From Gordionus sp. m RMFG-2023 (taxonomy: Eukaryota; Nematomorpha; Gordioida; Chordodea; Parachordodidae): a DNA stretch of 64,000 bases. The position numbers were made by a program, and so were the translations under genes. This document shows positions 49,801 through 61,849 of this stretch, piece by piece; positions within the stretch are counted from its first letter, which is position 1; every line of letters starts with the position of its first letter. The DNA is taken from contig NC_088776.1 in NCBI RefSeq assembly GCF_954871325.1, positions 10,664,052 to 10,728,051 of the forward strand, read 5' to 3'. The notes below the pieces were generated by a model that was given only the letters and a program-made list of their open reading frames with translations, was not told the origin of the DNA and ran no database searches.

Positions 49801-52800
49801 GAAAAATAGAGACGAATTCCTCTAATTCACCCCCCCCTTTCCTTAATTATTCTTATAAAATCATATAAATAAAAAATTCTGTAAAACATTAAAATTTTAT
49901 TTTCTGAAAGAAATGCCGATTGATTCAATGTAACACGTTTCAGTAAAATTTGATTCTATGTTATACTTTTTTTTAAAAAAAATAGTTATAAAATTATATT
50001 CCAATTATCACCTTTCATTTCCAAATCCTATTGAAAATTTATTAAAATAGGCGAGCGAACTTAATTGATGTTATTTAATTTTTTTTTCCGATCGCAGCAT
50101 CTATCGTGTAATTTTGAAACAGAATCATATATTTAATTGGAGAATTCATTTACGCTGCATTTATAGTTAACGCGTCATCTTCAAGTGTTACGTTTATTTA
50201 ACGGAGCGTTATTGCAAATGATTCAGTTTTAGAAACTAATTTAAGATAAAGCCAAAATAGAGATAATTATTTTAAAATATTTAAGAAATCATATACCCTT
50301 TTTATCGAATTCGCGATTGTTTTTATAATCGTTTCGCATATTTTTTATCAACGCATCGCAACATATGCTTTTCAAATTTTATCATAGCTTTATCACCATA
50401 ACGCTCCATAATTATAAATTTATACATATTTATTAGCCTTATTTTGTAATAACGCAAGGCTTGAACTAAACGCGTTTACCATAAATGAGGCCTTATGCAA
50501 AAAATAATATTTATGGGCGAGGCGGATAATTTGGAAGTTGTTAGTAAATATTAATAAAAAAAAATCAGATTAATAATGAAATAAAAAAATATTTACGATT
50601 CAATCCAATATCGTGGTAAGTTAATATAGCCGGTTTACTCCTTTGCCCCTGGACGGCGACATTAATAGTAAACCCGTTGCTACATTCAATTTTTTCGACC
50701 TAAATAAAATAAATTATACATTTTTTAAAAATGTTGATATTGTTAAAATCGGAGACGAAGAGAAGCTGGTCTATATAAACAATTTATTATTACATGTATT
50801 CAAATTTCAACAAATGATAAAGATTCGTATTTCACCATCTTCATTTCTTCGAATCACATAACGATTGACATGTTATAAACAATTCAACTCATCAAAATAA
50901 TGAACTACAATCTACAATTACAACAGTCATCTTCCTTAAAATCCTCTAGGTCTATCCCCACAAAAAAATTATAAAATTCGGGACTGGCTTCGGGGAAAAA
51001 AATAATATATTATGATTAATTTTATACCTCTTAAGTAAAAGATGACTATAAAGAAATATTCTCTGAGATTAGAGGAAGAAAAATAATTTAAGTAATTTTT
51101 GAATTTAAACTTTTTAAAAAAATACCTATTTCTCTATTAAAAAGTCTGACAGAGCTCGGTTTAAATAATACATTTTAAAAAAAATTGAATCAGGATAAAT
51201 CGAATTTGCTGGTCTTTACTTCTTTCTATAGTGTGGTAATTATTCTCATCTAAATCTATGAAAATAGGTTTCGAATAATTCCAGAAGACTAAAACTATGT
51301 TAGAAACAGGGCTTAAAATATATAACTTGGTGTCATTTTTTCAAAATCTTTTATAAGTAAATCATAAAAAAATCTTTTATGATGAAATTAAAAATTTTTT
51401 GAAAGTAACTTCCATCTATTCGTTCTATTCTTCTAGCAATTCTGTCACTTAAAAATCAGATATAAGTAATGGGTTTCTCCAACACCCCCCTTCATTAAAA
51501 AAAAGTATTAATTAAATTATACCTTGATACTAGGAAGCCTGAAGGTGGGTGAGTATGGTGGTTTATCCTTGTTGTTTATGAGAGACATTGACTGGGGTTC
51601 TCTGCAGGATATGTCGGACAGGGGAAAAGAATTATCGTCCATAGCGGTCCATCCTCTGTTCAAATTCTTCCTAACCTCGGGTGAGAATAATTGAGACATT
51701 TGGCTACTACAAATTAATAAAATAAAATTCCAATATGAATAGGTCCGGTCTGGCTCATTCAGCCCGGCCAGAAAAATATTTTGTAACAAGTTTGCCCAAC
51801 CCAAATAAAAAAAAATCAAGGCGAGCGGATCTCTAGAAAAAAAAGTTTCGCATACTATTTAGAGCGTTTCGTGGTAGGACTAATTTTTAAAAAAAAATTC
51901 CTTGATTTAAATTAACTAATATTTAAAAATAATGTTGATATTTTGAACGAAAGCTAATTTATTTCCAATATCGTGAGAAGCGAATCTAATAAATAAAATG
52001 AATAATTATTTTAATTTATTAATATACATTAATATATTTTAAAGAGAAAAATAAAAAAAAAACAATGGTTTTCAATGTTAATATTGCTTGTATTGTAACA
52101 ACGCATGCGAAAAAAAAATTTCTAATTTTTTCCTATCTTACAACAAAAAAAGATTCAAAAATATTATAAAAAATGTTATCTCCTATTATAAAAAATATTA
52201 TCTTTTGCAAAAAGGAAGATACCTAAAAAAAATAATCACAAAAAAAATTAGCGTCAAATTTAATCCTTTTTAATAAAAACTTGAACATTGTCCAGTTTTA
52301 GACATAATAATCGATAATAAAAAAACTTTAAATAATATATTATGTAAGTTTGAAACATCAAAAAGAATGTATTAAACAATTTTCGTGTATTTTAGCCGAT
52401 GTATATATGTTTATTAAAGTACTATAGGTGGGCTAATATTAAGCTCCAAAACAAAATTTTTATGCGTCTCCTTCGAACTAACGTTTCAAAGAGGGTGGGG
52501 GAGCTAAATTAAAAAAATTATAAGAAAAAAATGAAGGTTAAACAGGAAAACCTCATAAACCCGTAATGTTTTATAAAGAGGATACATAGCTATTTTTAAG
52601 GCGTTTGCAACATGGCCATTTAAAGCATATATGACGGCTAAATGGGAATTTAGCAAAAAAAACAATTTAAATTGTTAGATGATGCCTATTCCTATGCTAA
52701 TCGATCCTATGATTAATGTAGAATCTTCCTTTATATAAAGATGTGTCTAAAATAAAATAAAAAACCTACTCAAAAGTTTTAAGAATTGCATAACTTTTGC

Positions 52801-54016
52801 GGAGTTTTGAGAGATACGAAACATGTCCTGAATCTTTCATTAAATTTTCAAAAGTATTGTTAAATTCTCCATTTAAAATATTCAAAATGTTTTGATGTGA
52901 ATGATTTATTAATTTTATATTTTTCTCGCAAAAATTTCACAAATTACAAAATTTTAACGATAAAATAATTTAAAAGTTATATAAGTTTTAAGGTAAAGTA
53001 GTCAGGGTCATCTCGTAACTAGCTAGTATTGTTAGACCACTAGATTTAGCCGATTTCATGAGCAAAATCTCCAGGCTAGAGTAATATATTTTGACCAAAA
53101 TATTGTGGCCCCCTTAAATAACAATAATTTTTTTTAATAATAAATATAATTTTAAAATCATTTTTATCGCAGTGCAATGTGCCAAGAGCGCAAAAAAATT
53201 TGTATTTATTTTTAATACAATTTTCTTCTTCTACCAGGGTTAGATATGAAATAATTTAACAAAATTTTGTAGCGCAATAAATTCAAAATAAAAACATGTT
53301 TAATTTTTAAATTGATAAAATTGAATCGGGGCTAAACGGATATATTTATCAGGCCGATCTAGGATGTAAAAAAATGAAACTAGATCAATGTTTAAAAATC
53401 AATAAAATAAGGTAGATTTTGTAAAAAAATAAAATTATCTAAAATATACTATATAATTGAAAAGTTTGCGTTGGTAAAGCCGCCAAACCGGAAGGAACAG
53501 TTAAAAAATCGATATTATGTTATTTTTAGAAAAATAGAAAACATAAAAACTGGAACGAAGCGAACGGATATAGATTTCAAAACCGCTATAAATATGTTCG
53601 AAAATAACCGGAGTAGCAAGTAACCCGTTTTAAAATGTTTAACTAATGTATTATTTTAAACTTAGCAAAGTATCATTTCGAAGAGTATCTTTTCAAAAAC
53701 TTGCAAATATGAACGTGTAAGAAGATTCTCTCATTCAGTTATAAAATATCGTTTAAGATTTTTTGCGATGCATTAAAAAACTTTAATATTAATCTTGTAT
53801 TAAAGAAAAAAGATCTTACCATGGGCCCTTGATGAATTCTAACTTAACGGATGGGTTAGGGATGGATGATTCTGCATCATCAGCGATATCGCAATAATTT
53901 ATGGAATTCGAAGAAAATGTTGGGAAATTTTGGCGCGAAAGGGAAATCTTGTGAGCAGGGATATCAATTGATTCGTCACTCAAATCCATGCTATGATTGT
54001 CATAAAAATGGAGCAT
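34870..54016 (-). CDS. NDRG: NDRG-family protein (alpha/beta-hydrolase fold, N-myc downstream-regulated gene family)
   Basis: Twelve exons: 53820-54016, 51523-51706, 50597-50699, 45291-45408, 40563-40625, 39390-39450, 37860-38024, 37168-37271, 36709-36819, 36450-36549, 36214-36301, 34870-35342. All have GT...AG borders and keep frame; about 588 residues against 350-400 in vertebrates. The NDRG core is clear: PAILTYHDIGLN, FCVYHIDAPGQEEQAP, YPTMDELAEM, LKSFIGFGVGAGANILSRF, GWTEWSYQKL, ESYIRRTDLGI, CPVMIIAGSESPH, KVSEAFRLFIQGLGY. NDRGs have a hydrolase fold without a working catalytic triad and act in stress response, trafficking and differentiation. The N-terminus has about 127 extra residues in two exons (the ATG in exon 2, MSQLFSPEV, may be an alternative start). 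The C-terminal tail is a 150-residue Ser/Asn/Pro-rich region. Introns reach over 5 kb and hold several transposons. Confidence 0.95.
35578..36150. mobile_element. MITE-like element in the last NDRG intron
   Basis: It starts ttagagatgtacc and ends, inverted, ttagagatgtattgaatcc. Left interior has repeated ccgg words (ccagaccggttccg). The flanking eight bases match only partly, so the duplication has decayed or the borders are off. Confidence 0.45.
37440..37640. repeat. Diverged member of the small intronic MITE family (NDRG intron)
   Basis: It contains tcctcgagaattggga, atctccaggcttacat and attattttggcgaaaatcg, related in order to words in the 25090-25270 copy. The ends are not resolved. A further fragment lies near 53005-53110. 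Confidence 0.35.
40652..40815. mobile_element. Small inverted-repeat element in an NDRG intron
   Basis: The left edge aatagccctattcaaatatg and the right edge, inverted, aatattccctatttag plus gaattcgaatcgaat are imperfect inverted repeats around a core with repeated attcga words. It is about 165 bp. Confidence 0.4.
41009..41234 (-). CDS. Exon-like frame with stop codon inside an NDRG intron; possible alternative last exon
   Basis: Seventy-four codons plus stop follow an acceptor-like ctctaaag on the minus strand: Ser/Asn-rich, DELESTPHQSASNTINSNDS, ending NWSSIFNGLWSAISPK. It is GC-richer than its surroundings, as real exons here are. It lies between NDRG exons 45291-45408 and 40563-40625, which join each other in frame without it. 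The upstream exon ends with two bases of a codon and this one starts with one, so it would also splice in fr ame as an alternative terminal exon and truncate the protein. It could equally be a separate nested gene. Product not recognised. Confidence 0.45.
41680..44880 (-). mobile_element. DNA transposon with about 600-bp terminal inverted repeats, inside an NDRG intron
   Basis: The ends read tgggtcattccatgtcaaat on the left and the same, reverse-complemented, on the right. Inverted similarity extends inward for about 560-600 bp (left to about 42245, right from about 44290), with shared words cggccgacc, ttagcgcattag and atatattagcggagat-like stretches. The centre holds a transposase-like gene on the minus strand. 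No convincing target duplication was seen (flanks attt and tatc). It sits within the NDRG intron 40626-45290. Confidence 0.85.
42662..43990 (-). pseudogene. Transposase-like protein (acidic nuclease candidate) of the long-TIR element
   Basis: Minus-strand segments in order: EISRLMPGIKDCVSVKGEKE (about 43935-43876); FPKFAELRPKN (about 43800); TVCVCAIHQNVKLM (43743-43702) with CYLTNCDQCPCIESL; and from 43396 a long open frame with LDYSENYSLILQDEVQGFHW, IIYFSDEAASQYKNRKNFLN, then EWHFFVTAHGKNACDG and ETVKRLVARASLQRP. I know this protein type from many invertebrate and cnidarian genomes as transposon-linked. The spaced acidic residues (LDYSEN, YFSDEA, EWHFF) could be a DDE-like site, which is inference. 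It is not intact: stops near 43740-43760, and a stop plus frame change near 43400-43416. The 42662-43396 half (244 codons) is open. Confidence 0.7.
45685..46822 (+). mobile_element. PIF/Harbinger-like element nested in the hAT remnant
   Basis: The ends are ggctgtgtcc and ggacacagcc, with the 3-bp duplication TTA on both sides (45682-45684 and 46823-46825), the size and sequence typical of PIF/Harbinger. It is 1138 bp. It carries a small spliced gene on the plus strand and no DDE nuclease, so it would depend on a partner. Confidence 0.7.
45904..46644 (+). CDS. Short spliced gene with BESS-like tail in the Harbinger-like element
   Basis: Exon-like blocks: MANEFQLMMLYPENQ (45904-45948); SKQLKFIEDYYWLKENVEDI and on to SHSQ (about 45990-46151); NDEPSAQYILNDIVN (about 46196-46290); a Lys-rich block SKRKNFEKSKSKRINKIKK (about 46328-46455); and HHVQAFFKSFQATFHLMTEK to the stop (about 46498-46644). 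Introns are about 40-47 bp, GT...AG. The last block resembles a BESS motif, found at the C-terminus of the Myb/MADF-like accessory protein of PIF/Harbinger elements. Two of the junctions do not keep frame as I read them, so borders are approximate or the gene is slightly decayed. Confidence 0.5.
48282..48500 (-). CDS. Exon-like frame with stop codon inside an NDRG intron, product unknown
   Basis: Seventy-two codons plus stop follow a strong acceptor (cctgctttcattcccag): TRTNGLITLDNKIHHGSRL, then TGHSKCAALENIQYLPIVTT, ending INHHYGEFI. Composition is protein-like and GC-richer than the intron around it. It lies between NDRG exons 50597-50699 and 45291-45408. Its phase (0) fits the donor of NDRG exon 51523-51706 but not the one of 50597-50699. 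It could be an alternative last exon or belong to a nested gene. No family recognised. Confidence 0.4.
   Translation of the reverse strand, partial: YTRTNGLITLDNKIHHGSRLKLEVTGHSKCAALENIQYLPIVTTTPENFGEEATRFLKNNKQKINHHYGEFI
48570..48780. mobile_element. MITE-like repeat, NDRG intron
   Basis: The left edge aggctgtgaaccg and the right edge, inverted, agggctgtgaatac stand about 210 bp apart. The interior is GC-richer than its surroundings. The ends resemble those of the hAT remnant at 45538 (agggctgtgcc). No target duplication is visible. Confidence 0.4.
49133..49259. repeat. 64-bp tandem duplication
   Basis: The unit aatcaagacatgaattaaga...ggtctcttt occurs twice in direct order (49137-49200 and 49201-49259) with one visible difference, so it is recent. 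It lies in an NDRG intron. Confidence 0.9.
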
Positions 54017-57000
54017 GCTCAGTATTCATAAATTGATTTATCAAGCCATTTTTGAATATGGCAAGATACAAGAATTTTTATTTATAAGCTATTTTTAAAA
54101 AAGGCCTATTAGGCAAATAATAAAAATAACATTTTTTATATATGTACATAACAATATTTTTGCATAATCGTACCAAAAAAATTAAAATTACATAAATTAT
54201 GGCGGGACCATATGATCAAAATAATCATATGTTTGTTGGTACTTTTAGAAAGACAAAAAAACATGGTAAAAAGTATTTTACAGTAAAGTGAAATTCGTGT
54301 GGTAAAAAGTTGAGATAGAAAAGTGTATGATAACCGTTCTTTTTTAAGGTTATGGCTCAAAAACTAGGAAAAGCTGTTTATAACCATATGATTTTATCAA
54401 AATTTCTATTGAGCGCAATTTCTGTTTCAATATAGCCTTTAAAATATAATTACAAGATTAACATTTGATCAGATATCTATCGTCCATTTTCAAATATCTT
54501 ATATATTCATTTTATGAGCATTCTAGTTTTTGCCTGTTTTAAAAAATGGTGGTAATAAAATCAAAGGTATATCTAAGCTTAAAATAAACTCGACCTGAAT
54601 ATAGAGATAGAAGACCTAGAATATAATTTTTAAAACCTCTTCTAACACAACAAAATATCTATCAGGGACGTGAATAAAAGTTAGAATAATCCAATCCTAA
54701 CTAAGCTTGGTTTAAAGAGTCTAGGGTACATTTCTTTGATCCTATATCAAAAAAAACTATTTTTACTCTACTCAATATCATTCAAAAATTTAGACCGGAC
54801 CCTCAAAGGTTTCTATAACGGGTGAAGGAAAGGCGCAAGATCATCAGTATTATTTTTGGCAGTGGGGGGGGGGCATTTTTTAGATTTATACACTAAACCA
54901 TATTATTCTTTGGGGTAGGGGAGATGCCATTACCTTCCTAATTGTCTTGTTGGTATTTTTATTTAGGTTGCTTTTTTTTCAATGTCAAGTACAATACAAA
55001 ATAAAGTATTTCTGAAAAATTTCATACCCAGTAAAAAGTGTCTGGAGAAAATGGTATTTTTATATATATATTTTTTTTACGCCATTCTAAATATCCTAGA
55101 ATAGAATAAGAATTTGGAATAAGTGACTTGGAAATTATTAATACAATAATCCAAATCTAATGGTTCAAGATTCAGTCAAAAAGTATATATTTTGTAAATG
55201 AAAAAGCCAGAGATTTGAGTATGGGAGAGGGATAGAAGTCATTACTAAACCTGGAAGAAAACCTTAATTACTAAGTCTAGTTATTTCATAGAAAGAGAAT
55301 TAAAGCTTTAAGGCCATGTCAACTCCCTGATTATTTCTTAACAGCCATCTATATAGCTTCCTAGCCTAAAAAGAAATATGAGTTTTATTTGTATCTATAA
55401 ATAACAAATAATATTTATCTAATGTGCACATTTAAAAACAAACCAGAATAAGGTGTCACAGCTCAAAGGCTGAATGGCCTATACTAAGCAGAAATATGTT
55501 TCAAAAATAATCTGAGCCAAATCATAAATTAACACACACTTTGAAATAATTATTAAAACTTATAATATGGCCGTTTTCTTGTATAAGAGATTATCTACTG
55601 CATATCTATAACACCCCCCCCCCCTTACCCACCATAATATGAAAAATCCATATTTTATTTTATAAAAATGGATTGAAGGCGTTATTACAAGAATAATAAA
55701 GTGTAATGTTATAATGTTTTTAAATTGAAAAAATTTTGATATGTGGGACAAAAAATATTTATTTCCAAATATAAATAAACATCGCCATTTGAATTGAAAA
55801 TTCAATATAATCGATAAATTTTCACGGATAAATAAATCATCGCAAAAAATATATCGAATATTTTGATTTTCGTGTTCTTTTCTTTTTCATGTAATGGCGT
55901 GGTTTTAAATTTTTCTTTAAGAATATTCGCATAATTATTTTCAGGTGATTATCGATTTAAATATCTAGGGTTCAAAGCGAGAATAAAAATACCTATAATC
56001 ACGTGATTTATCTTGTATATCCTATTTCCTTGTTTCGAAAATATGTTAATTTCAAACATTCTCTGATGTATAGTATTAATTGTCGTTTTTTAAAGTTCGT
56101 TCTCCATAGGTTAGCCAATTCAATTTGGTTAAATGGAGGAGTTGAACGAACCCAATAATCATTTATTTTGAAAAAATCACGTGATATTATCTTTAAATAA
56201 ATTATATATATATAAAATATCTATGGTATTATTATTAAATTTATTAAATCTATTTCTTTAATATTTGTGCGTAATTATAATTATTGATTTTGCATTTATA
56301 CTAACCGAGACGACGCATCATTTATTAAAAATGTGCGTCCATTGGAATTGGCTATAGCAAACGTCATTGAAAGATATTGTAGGTCTAGAATTGGAGTGCT
56401 TCACTCGACATTTTCAAAATTTTTGAGTTAGAAGTGGGTAATAACTTATTTATTCCCAATACATATAAAAATAAAAACTAAAATATTAATTTTTGCCAGA
56501 GTTATAGCCCTGTCAAAATTGATCAATAAGCTTCTCCTATATTTGATTTTAAACTTTAATGTTGATTTTCTTATTTTAAACATTTGCGCAAGTAGAACAT
56601 TCCAATTCTAGGCCGACTTTGGTCTAAATACCTTTCACATGATGTCTAAATAATTTCATATTCCATCGAAATACTCTTCAATGGCAGACTTCAATGTATG
56701 TACACCATTTAATTCATTTCAATGAATAAATCCGTGCTTAATTCTATACAAAAAGAGTTATAATCAATATATCATAAGATTCGCTGGAAAAATTTGAACC
56801 AGATTAATATTACAAGTAACATAGGATTAAAAAATTGAAGAAAACGCAATCCAAATGGATCCTTGCCAAATTTTTTTTAATTTCAACGGCTAATGTTTGA
56901 AATTTTTTTAAATAAAATTATTTTATAATCCATTTTGATTTTCAAAAAGCAATTATTTGATAAAAAAAAATAAACTGTTTTGATCTGCGGCCATATCTAT

Positions 57001-60000
57001 CTTCTTTCTTTCTCTATTTAGGATATACTTCCTTTTTCTTAATTAACCTTAAAAAATTCTTACGCTAGAGGGATTCTTAAATGTGATAGTGTAAACTACG
57101 TTTTCTTAATCAGAACATTTATGTAGGATAAAACGATTTGCAAATGTCAGCTCGGCTAGATAATTTGTTTTGGTCAAATATAATATTAAAATGATGGATA
57201 TAAATATATATATATTTTTTATGATATATGTCTAAGTGGTAGAAATACAAATATACCACAGGTAAGCGTTTGCAATACTACGAAAGTTGTCCTAAAATAT
57301 GGTAGGCCATAAACTACCACTTAATAAAGCGCCCACCACTAGTCAATTATTATGCTCATATTATTAGTCACATAAATACTCCAGAGCACACTTGTTAGCA
57401 CAAAAATCAGTACCTAACACTTTTATAGTAATAACTTATAATGGAATAAATACCAAAAATAAAACATACAATAATGGCTGTCTATATTTAATTTAGTTAG
57501 CAATTAGTAAAAAATAAATTCTATTTTAAACATTCTGTCAATAAGTGCCAGGAAATGTCCAGGTCCTAAAGAATTTTTTGAGATACAAAAATCTATTACT
57601 TTTACTTCCAATAAGCCTTATAATTATTCCATGTTTCTACATTCTAGCATAAATCTGTTACAAACCATCAGGTTGAGTAATATGATTTGACTCAAAAGCT
57701 ATATTTTTCTAGAACTTAATCTGTTAGAATATGGTAGCATCAAGCATTTGATCCAGATAGATAATAGGATTTTATTATAATCAGAATTTGGAAATGGAAT
57801 TAAAATCAGGTCAAATTTAAGAACCGAAAGATCAAAATTTAAGAACCAGAACCAAAAATAGAATCCTTTTTTTTATTCCAGGTTCCAAAATCTGACTTAA
57901 AATTTTTTAACCTACAAAAGCTTGGCAATGTCCTTCATGTCATCCCATGGTTCTATAAAATAAGATAAATCAGATTAACTATATTTGGTAATAGTCTCAA
58001 TTTTTGACTAGAGGATTAGAAGAATGCCATCCAAAGCTTTATTGAAAAAAATATTGTCTCAATATGTCACAAAAAAAAGGTAAGCAAAAAATTTTGTCTT
58101 ATTTGATTATGTTCTAATCCAAGAAATTTTTTTAAAATTTATTTTTCTACTTTTATATTGGTACAAAATGTGCAAATTTAATCAAAACCAATTTCATCTA
58201 TAAAATAAATTTTCATGCACTAAGAGTAAGACAACATATTTTTTACCTTTCTGACAGATCAATTGAATAATATATTATGATGATTAATTTTGTAAAACAA
58301 TTTTCATTAAATTTATTTTAAAATTATACAATAGTGTTTTATAATTGAAAACTATGAGTTAATATCATGGGCTGATATCAACTTTAATAGCGGTAGGATA
58401 GGCCTTAAAAATCCCACTCATATATAACAATTATAGGCAAAGGAATTTGATTTAAAAAAATTGATTCAATAACTCTATGAATGGACTTATATATTATAGG
58501 TTAGTGTGGGCCATCTCAACTGGCCTGTGGAAATTTTTGAAAAAGTTTTTTGTGCCCACATAACTTTTTTTTGGCTAGTCTGTAAAATAATTTGGTCGTT
58601 ATTCAGCCCAGCCCTTTTTTCTTTATATGGAGAAAAAGGGCAAAGTAATTTTATGCTTAAAATTTTTTAACAACCAAAAACCATCCTTAATTAAATATTT
58701 TGCAATTTGTCGTGCATGGACCAAAAATCTCTTTGCCTAGTCAAGTCTCTTATATAATACTATCATGGTAAACATCTCTTAAAAGAAAACTTATCATTGT
58801 AGTATAAATAATTATTGGAATAAGAAAATCTAGGAAGCAAATCCAGTAATCTCTTTTTAAATTTATAGGAACTAGTTCTAACAAAATTGCAAATAATGTA
58901 GGAATGCATTGTATTCAATTTAAAGGAATATTTAGTGTTTAAACATTTTGATTTTAAAACCAGAATCCACATCAAATTTTAGAACATGAGCCCATTCATA
59001 GATAATATTTTTAGTCAAGTTTCCAAACTCTGATTTTGCCCTTTGCCACATTATTTAAAGCTTTATAATATAACAATATAATCTCTAATTACATATATTG
59101 ATGGATGATATCATAAATATGAGAAAGAAGCCATATGGTTTAAATATCAAGATTTAGGAAGAGATTTTTCTTTATTCCTTGCATTTTAAATATTATTTTA
59201 TATTCAATATCAATAAAAAAAATAAATATAAATGAATAATGCATAATTAATAATAAATATGATATTTAAAAAATTGTTGGTTTTTGAATATTTGAATCAT
59301 ATGATTTTTAATATAAAGTAAAAAAGAAAACAAATTATAATTATAAGTAATAGATATTTCTAATGTTGGCAAAGAAAGTAATAAAAGTTGATATGGAAGA
59401 GGGATGATTTATTATGTTAAATTTAATAAAATAATTTTATGATTAAAATTTTGGTAAAAATTGATAATAAAAAAATGTTTTTATAATACTTATATTATTA
59501 ATACACTTTGATTATATACATACTTTAATCCATATATTAAAAAGAGTGACCTTGTTTAAAATATCATCTAAATAGAATATAAAATATAAATTTTCTAAAT
59601 GAATATTATTCAAATAATTGTCATATTCATGTATATATAAAAATTCAAGCTAATCAGTTCATTATTTATGGATTCTTAATCCACAAAGCAAATTTCAAAT
59701 ATAGTTTTGTGTTGTGCAGATTTGACAGAAAGCCATCATACAACCTGTACTTTCAAAATTAGATTTAAAGAAATGAAATTTATATATAAAGAAAAATTGT
59801 TTAAATTAATTAGTGATCTGTATCAGAACTAATTTTTTAAGTCATGTCTGGCCTGGCCAGATTTTGAACAAATTCTCTTATATTTGTTCTAAAACCCCAC
59901 TTTATTTAAAAATTAGTTGTCAGTCCAGCATAAATAGAAATTACCTATTCTAGTACTATTTTGAACTGAAATTTTTGCAAGAAACAAGGTGTCATATTTT

Positions 60001-60700
60001 TTTATTTGTCTGTTGAATAATAAAAAAAACTGGATTATGTTTAGCTCAAAAATTTTAAAATATGTCAATTTTATTTAAAAATTTAAGCCCAACCCAGCTT
60101 GGTCCAAACTCAACTAAATATTCTTTAATAAAAAGTGGGGTTGGATTAAGCCTGGTGAAGAGGCCAGGTACATAACCAAGGGTTCATCACAAATTTGCCT
60201 GTTCTTGTAAATATTATTTTAAGCTTTCTCCCTACCCCAAAAATATATGCAATATAAAGAAGAATTTGAAAGAAAAATTATATAAGTTAATATCAATTAT
60301 AATTTAAAATATTTAGAAAATAAGTATTTAAAAAAAATAAGTAAAAATATAAAATTATTTTAAAATATAGCCAAATTCCTACAATAAGTAGACCTACAGA
60401 CTTCCAATAAAATTTATGGCAAAAACACCTCTCCCCACCCTTAATGAAAATCCTGGATACACCTGTGGTATAGATTTGCAAATCCCTAATATTAAGTATG
60501 TGTATATATATATATGAAGCCTCATTATCTAAATCCACTCGTTTGTTGGCAGATGACTAACAACTTATTTATATGATTACCTGAAAATATAATTTCATGA
60601 TAGGAATGAATAACTGAAATTACCATAAAAATGATTAATTGATTTTAGTCACATATCAAATATCATGTCTGGTAAAGTTTTACTTTTATTTTTTTATACG
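54017..60700. other. Long A/T-rich region upstream of NDRG, no gene seen
   Basis: Neither strand shows exon-like GC-richer islands comparable with those of the three host genes. There is a C-run at 55612-55624, a G-run near 54859 and an inverted-repeat pair at 56381-56614. The word aatcacgtgat occurs near 55997 and 56175. The NDRG promoter and any upstream untranslated exons should lie here but could not be assigned. Confidence 0.45.
56381..56614. repeat. Inverted-repeat pair, possible MITE
   Basis: ggtctagaattggagtgctt at 56382 and, inverted, ggcctagaattggaatgttc at 56595-56614 are closely matching inverted words about 190 bp apart. Weaker inverted similarity continues outward. No target duplication was identified. 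Confidence 0.4.
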
Positions 60701-61014
60701 CTTAGCTGTATTTTATTTCCCTTCAAATTTTAAATCTTTTTCTATTATAATGTCTATGTCAACTCGGTTTACAAATGTGCACAGAGATATGGAGCGCCCG
60801 AGTGGTTTGAAAGGAAATTTTATCATGTCCTCGCTTAATATTAATGGTTTAATGAGTAAATAAACGATTTTTCTAAGACTCATGGTCGACGAGAAAATGG
60901 ATGTGATCGCGATACAGGAGACCCTTTAATAACTTTGAAATATATAGTTCTGGCACTACTTCCAATAATTGGTCGGGGGTTGCTTTCTTTATCAACAAAA
61001 GATTATGCAAATGC

Positions 61015-61758
61015 GTGGATAAATTTGTGCCCATTTCGGAGAGATGCTGTTTACTATACCTGATTACCTGCTTCAGACAAACAATCTTAGTTAATATCTA
61101 TGCCCCGCCTAGAGGAAACGAACGGCTCGTATTCCTTGATGACCTCGAAAACATTGTTAACTCTCTTCCTAGGAGTCGTAATTTGATAATCCTTGGGGAC
61201 TTAAACACTAGGATCGGAAAAGATTACTCCTTTATTAGAGATGGGGTAATTGGGAATGCAGCTCTCTCTCAATTAAACAGTGATGACAGTAGGAAGTTAT
61301 TGGAGATGTGCAGGAGTATAAACCTCAAGGTTGAAGATACTTTCTTTTCACACAGCGAATCTAACACCCTCACCTTCAGAAGAAATAATACCAAATCTCA
61401 GATCGATTTTATCATCTCGAACATTCATAGCTGGTTCATCGATGTAAAAGCAATGCCTAATATTAATATTTCTGATCATAACTTAATCAGAGCCAGTATT
61501 ACTGTGAGAAATTTATGGGGAAACTCTCGGCGTCCTTCTCTTCAACCCCAGCCTAGTTACCTTTCCTGGAAAAGGAATGCAACACACCTGCAACGTCCTG
61601 CAGTCAAACAACAGCTCGATCTAATCTTGATAGGCAGGCAACTTTCTTATCCTCATCGGAGTCTCAGTCTGTTGAAGAATGTTGGGCGTCTTTCAAAAAC
61701 AACTTGTTTGATGCCTGCAATCATCACCCTAACATCAAATATTCTCCACCAAATCTGA
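61015..61758 (+). CDS. LINE endonuclease (APE/exonuclease III fold) fragment
   Basis: The frame is open for 247 codons. Motifs in order: ILVNIYAPPRGNERL, LIILGDLNTRIGKD (the GDLN box with catalytic Asp and Asn), LTFRRNNTKSQIDFIISN (the SQIDFI box) and NISDHNLIRASI (the catalytic SDH box). These residues nick target DNA to prime reverse transcription in non-LTR elements. The N-terminal strand with the first metal-binding Asn lies upstream, behind a break. The ORF start at 61015 is only the first Met after that break. Confidence 0.85.
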   Translation: MDKFVPISERCCLLYLITCFRQTILVNIYAPPRGNERLVFLDDLENIVNSLPRSRNLIILGDLNTRIGKDYSFIRDGVIGNAALSQLNSDDSRKLLEMCRSINLKVEDTFFSHSESNTLTFRRNNTKSQIDFIISNIHSWFIDVKAMPNINISDHNLIRASITVRNLWGNSRRPSLQPQPSYLSWKRNATHLQRPAVKQQLDLILIGRQLSYPHRSLSLLKNVGRLSKTTCLMPAIITLTSNILHQI

Positions 61759-61849
61759 AAGCAGCTCCCTTAGCGATCTCTCGGTTCTTACTGCCTTTGT
61801 TTAACAAGATATGGTTTACTGAAAGGATGACAGCGGATTGGAATAGGAC

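Noticed and set aside
50643-50861. Plus-strand open frame of 72 codons
   Set aside because: It overlaps the conserved NDRG exon 50597-50699 in antisense and then runs into A/T-rich sequence.
54017-60700. Hidden genes upstream of NDRG
   Set aside because: Scanned both strands for GC-richer islands bordered by GT/AG as seen in the other genes; none was convincing.
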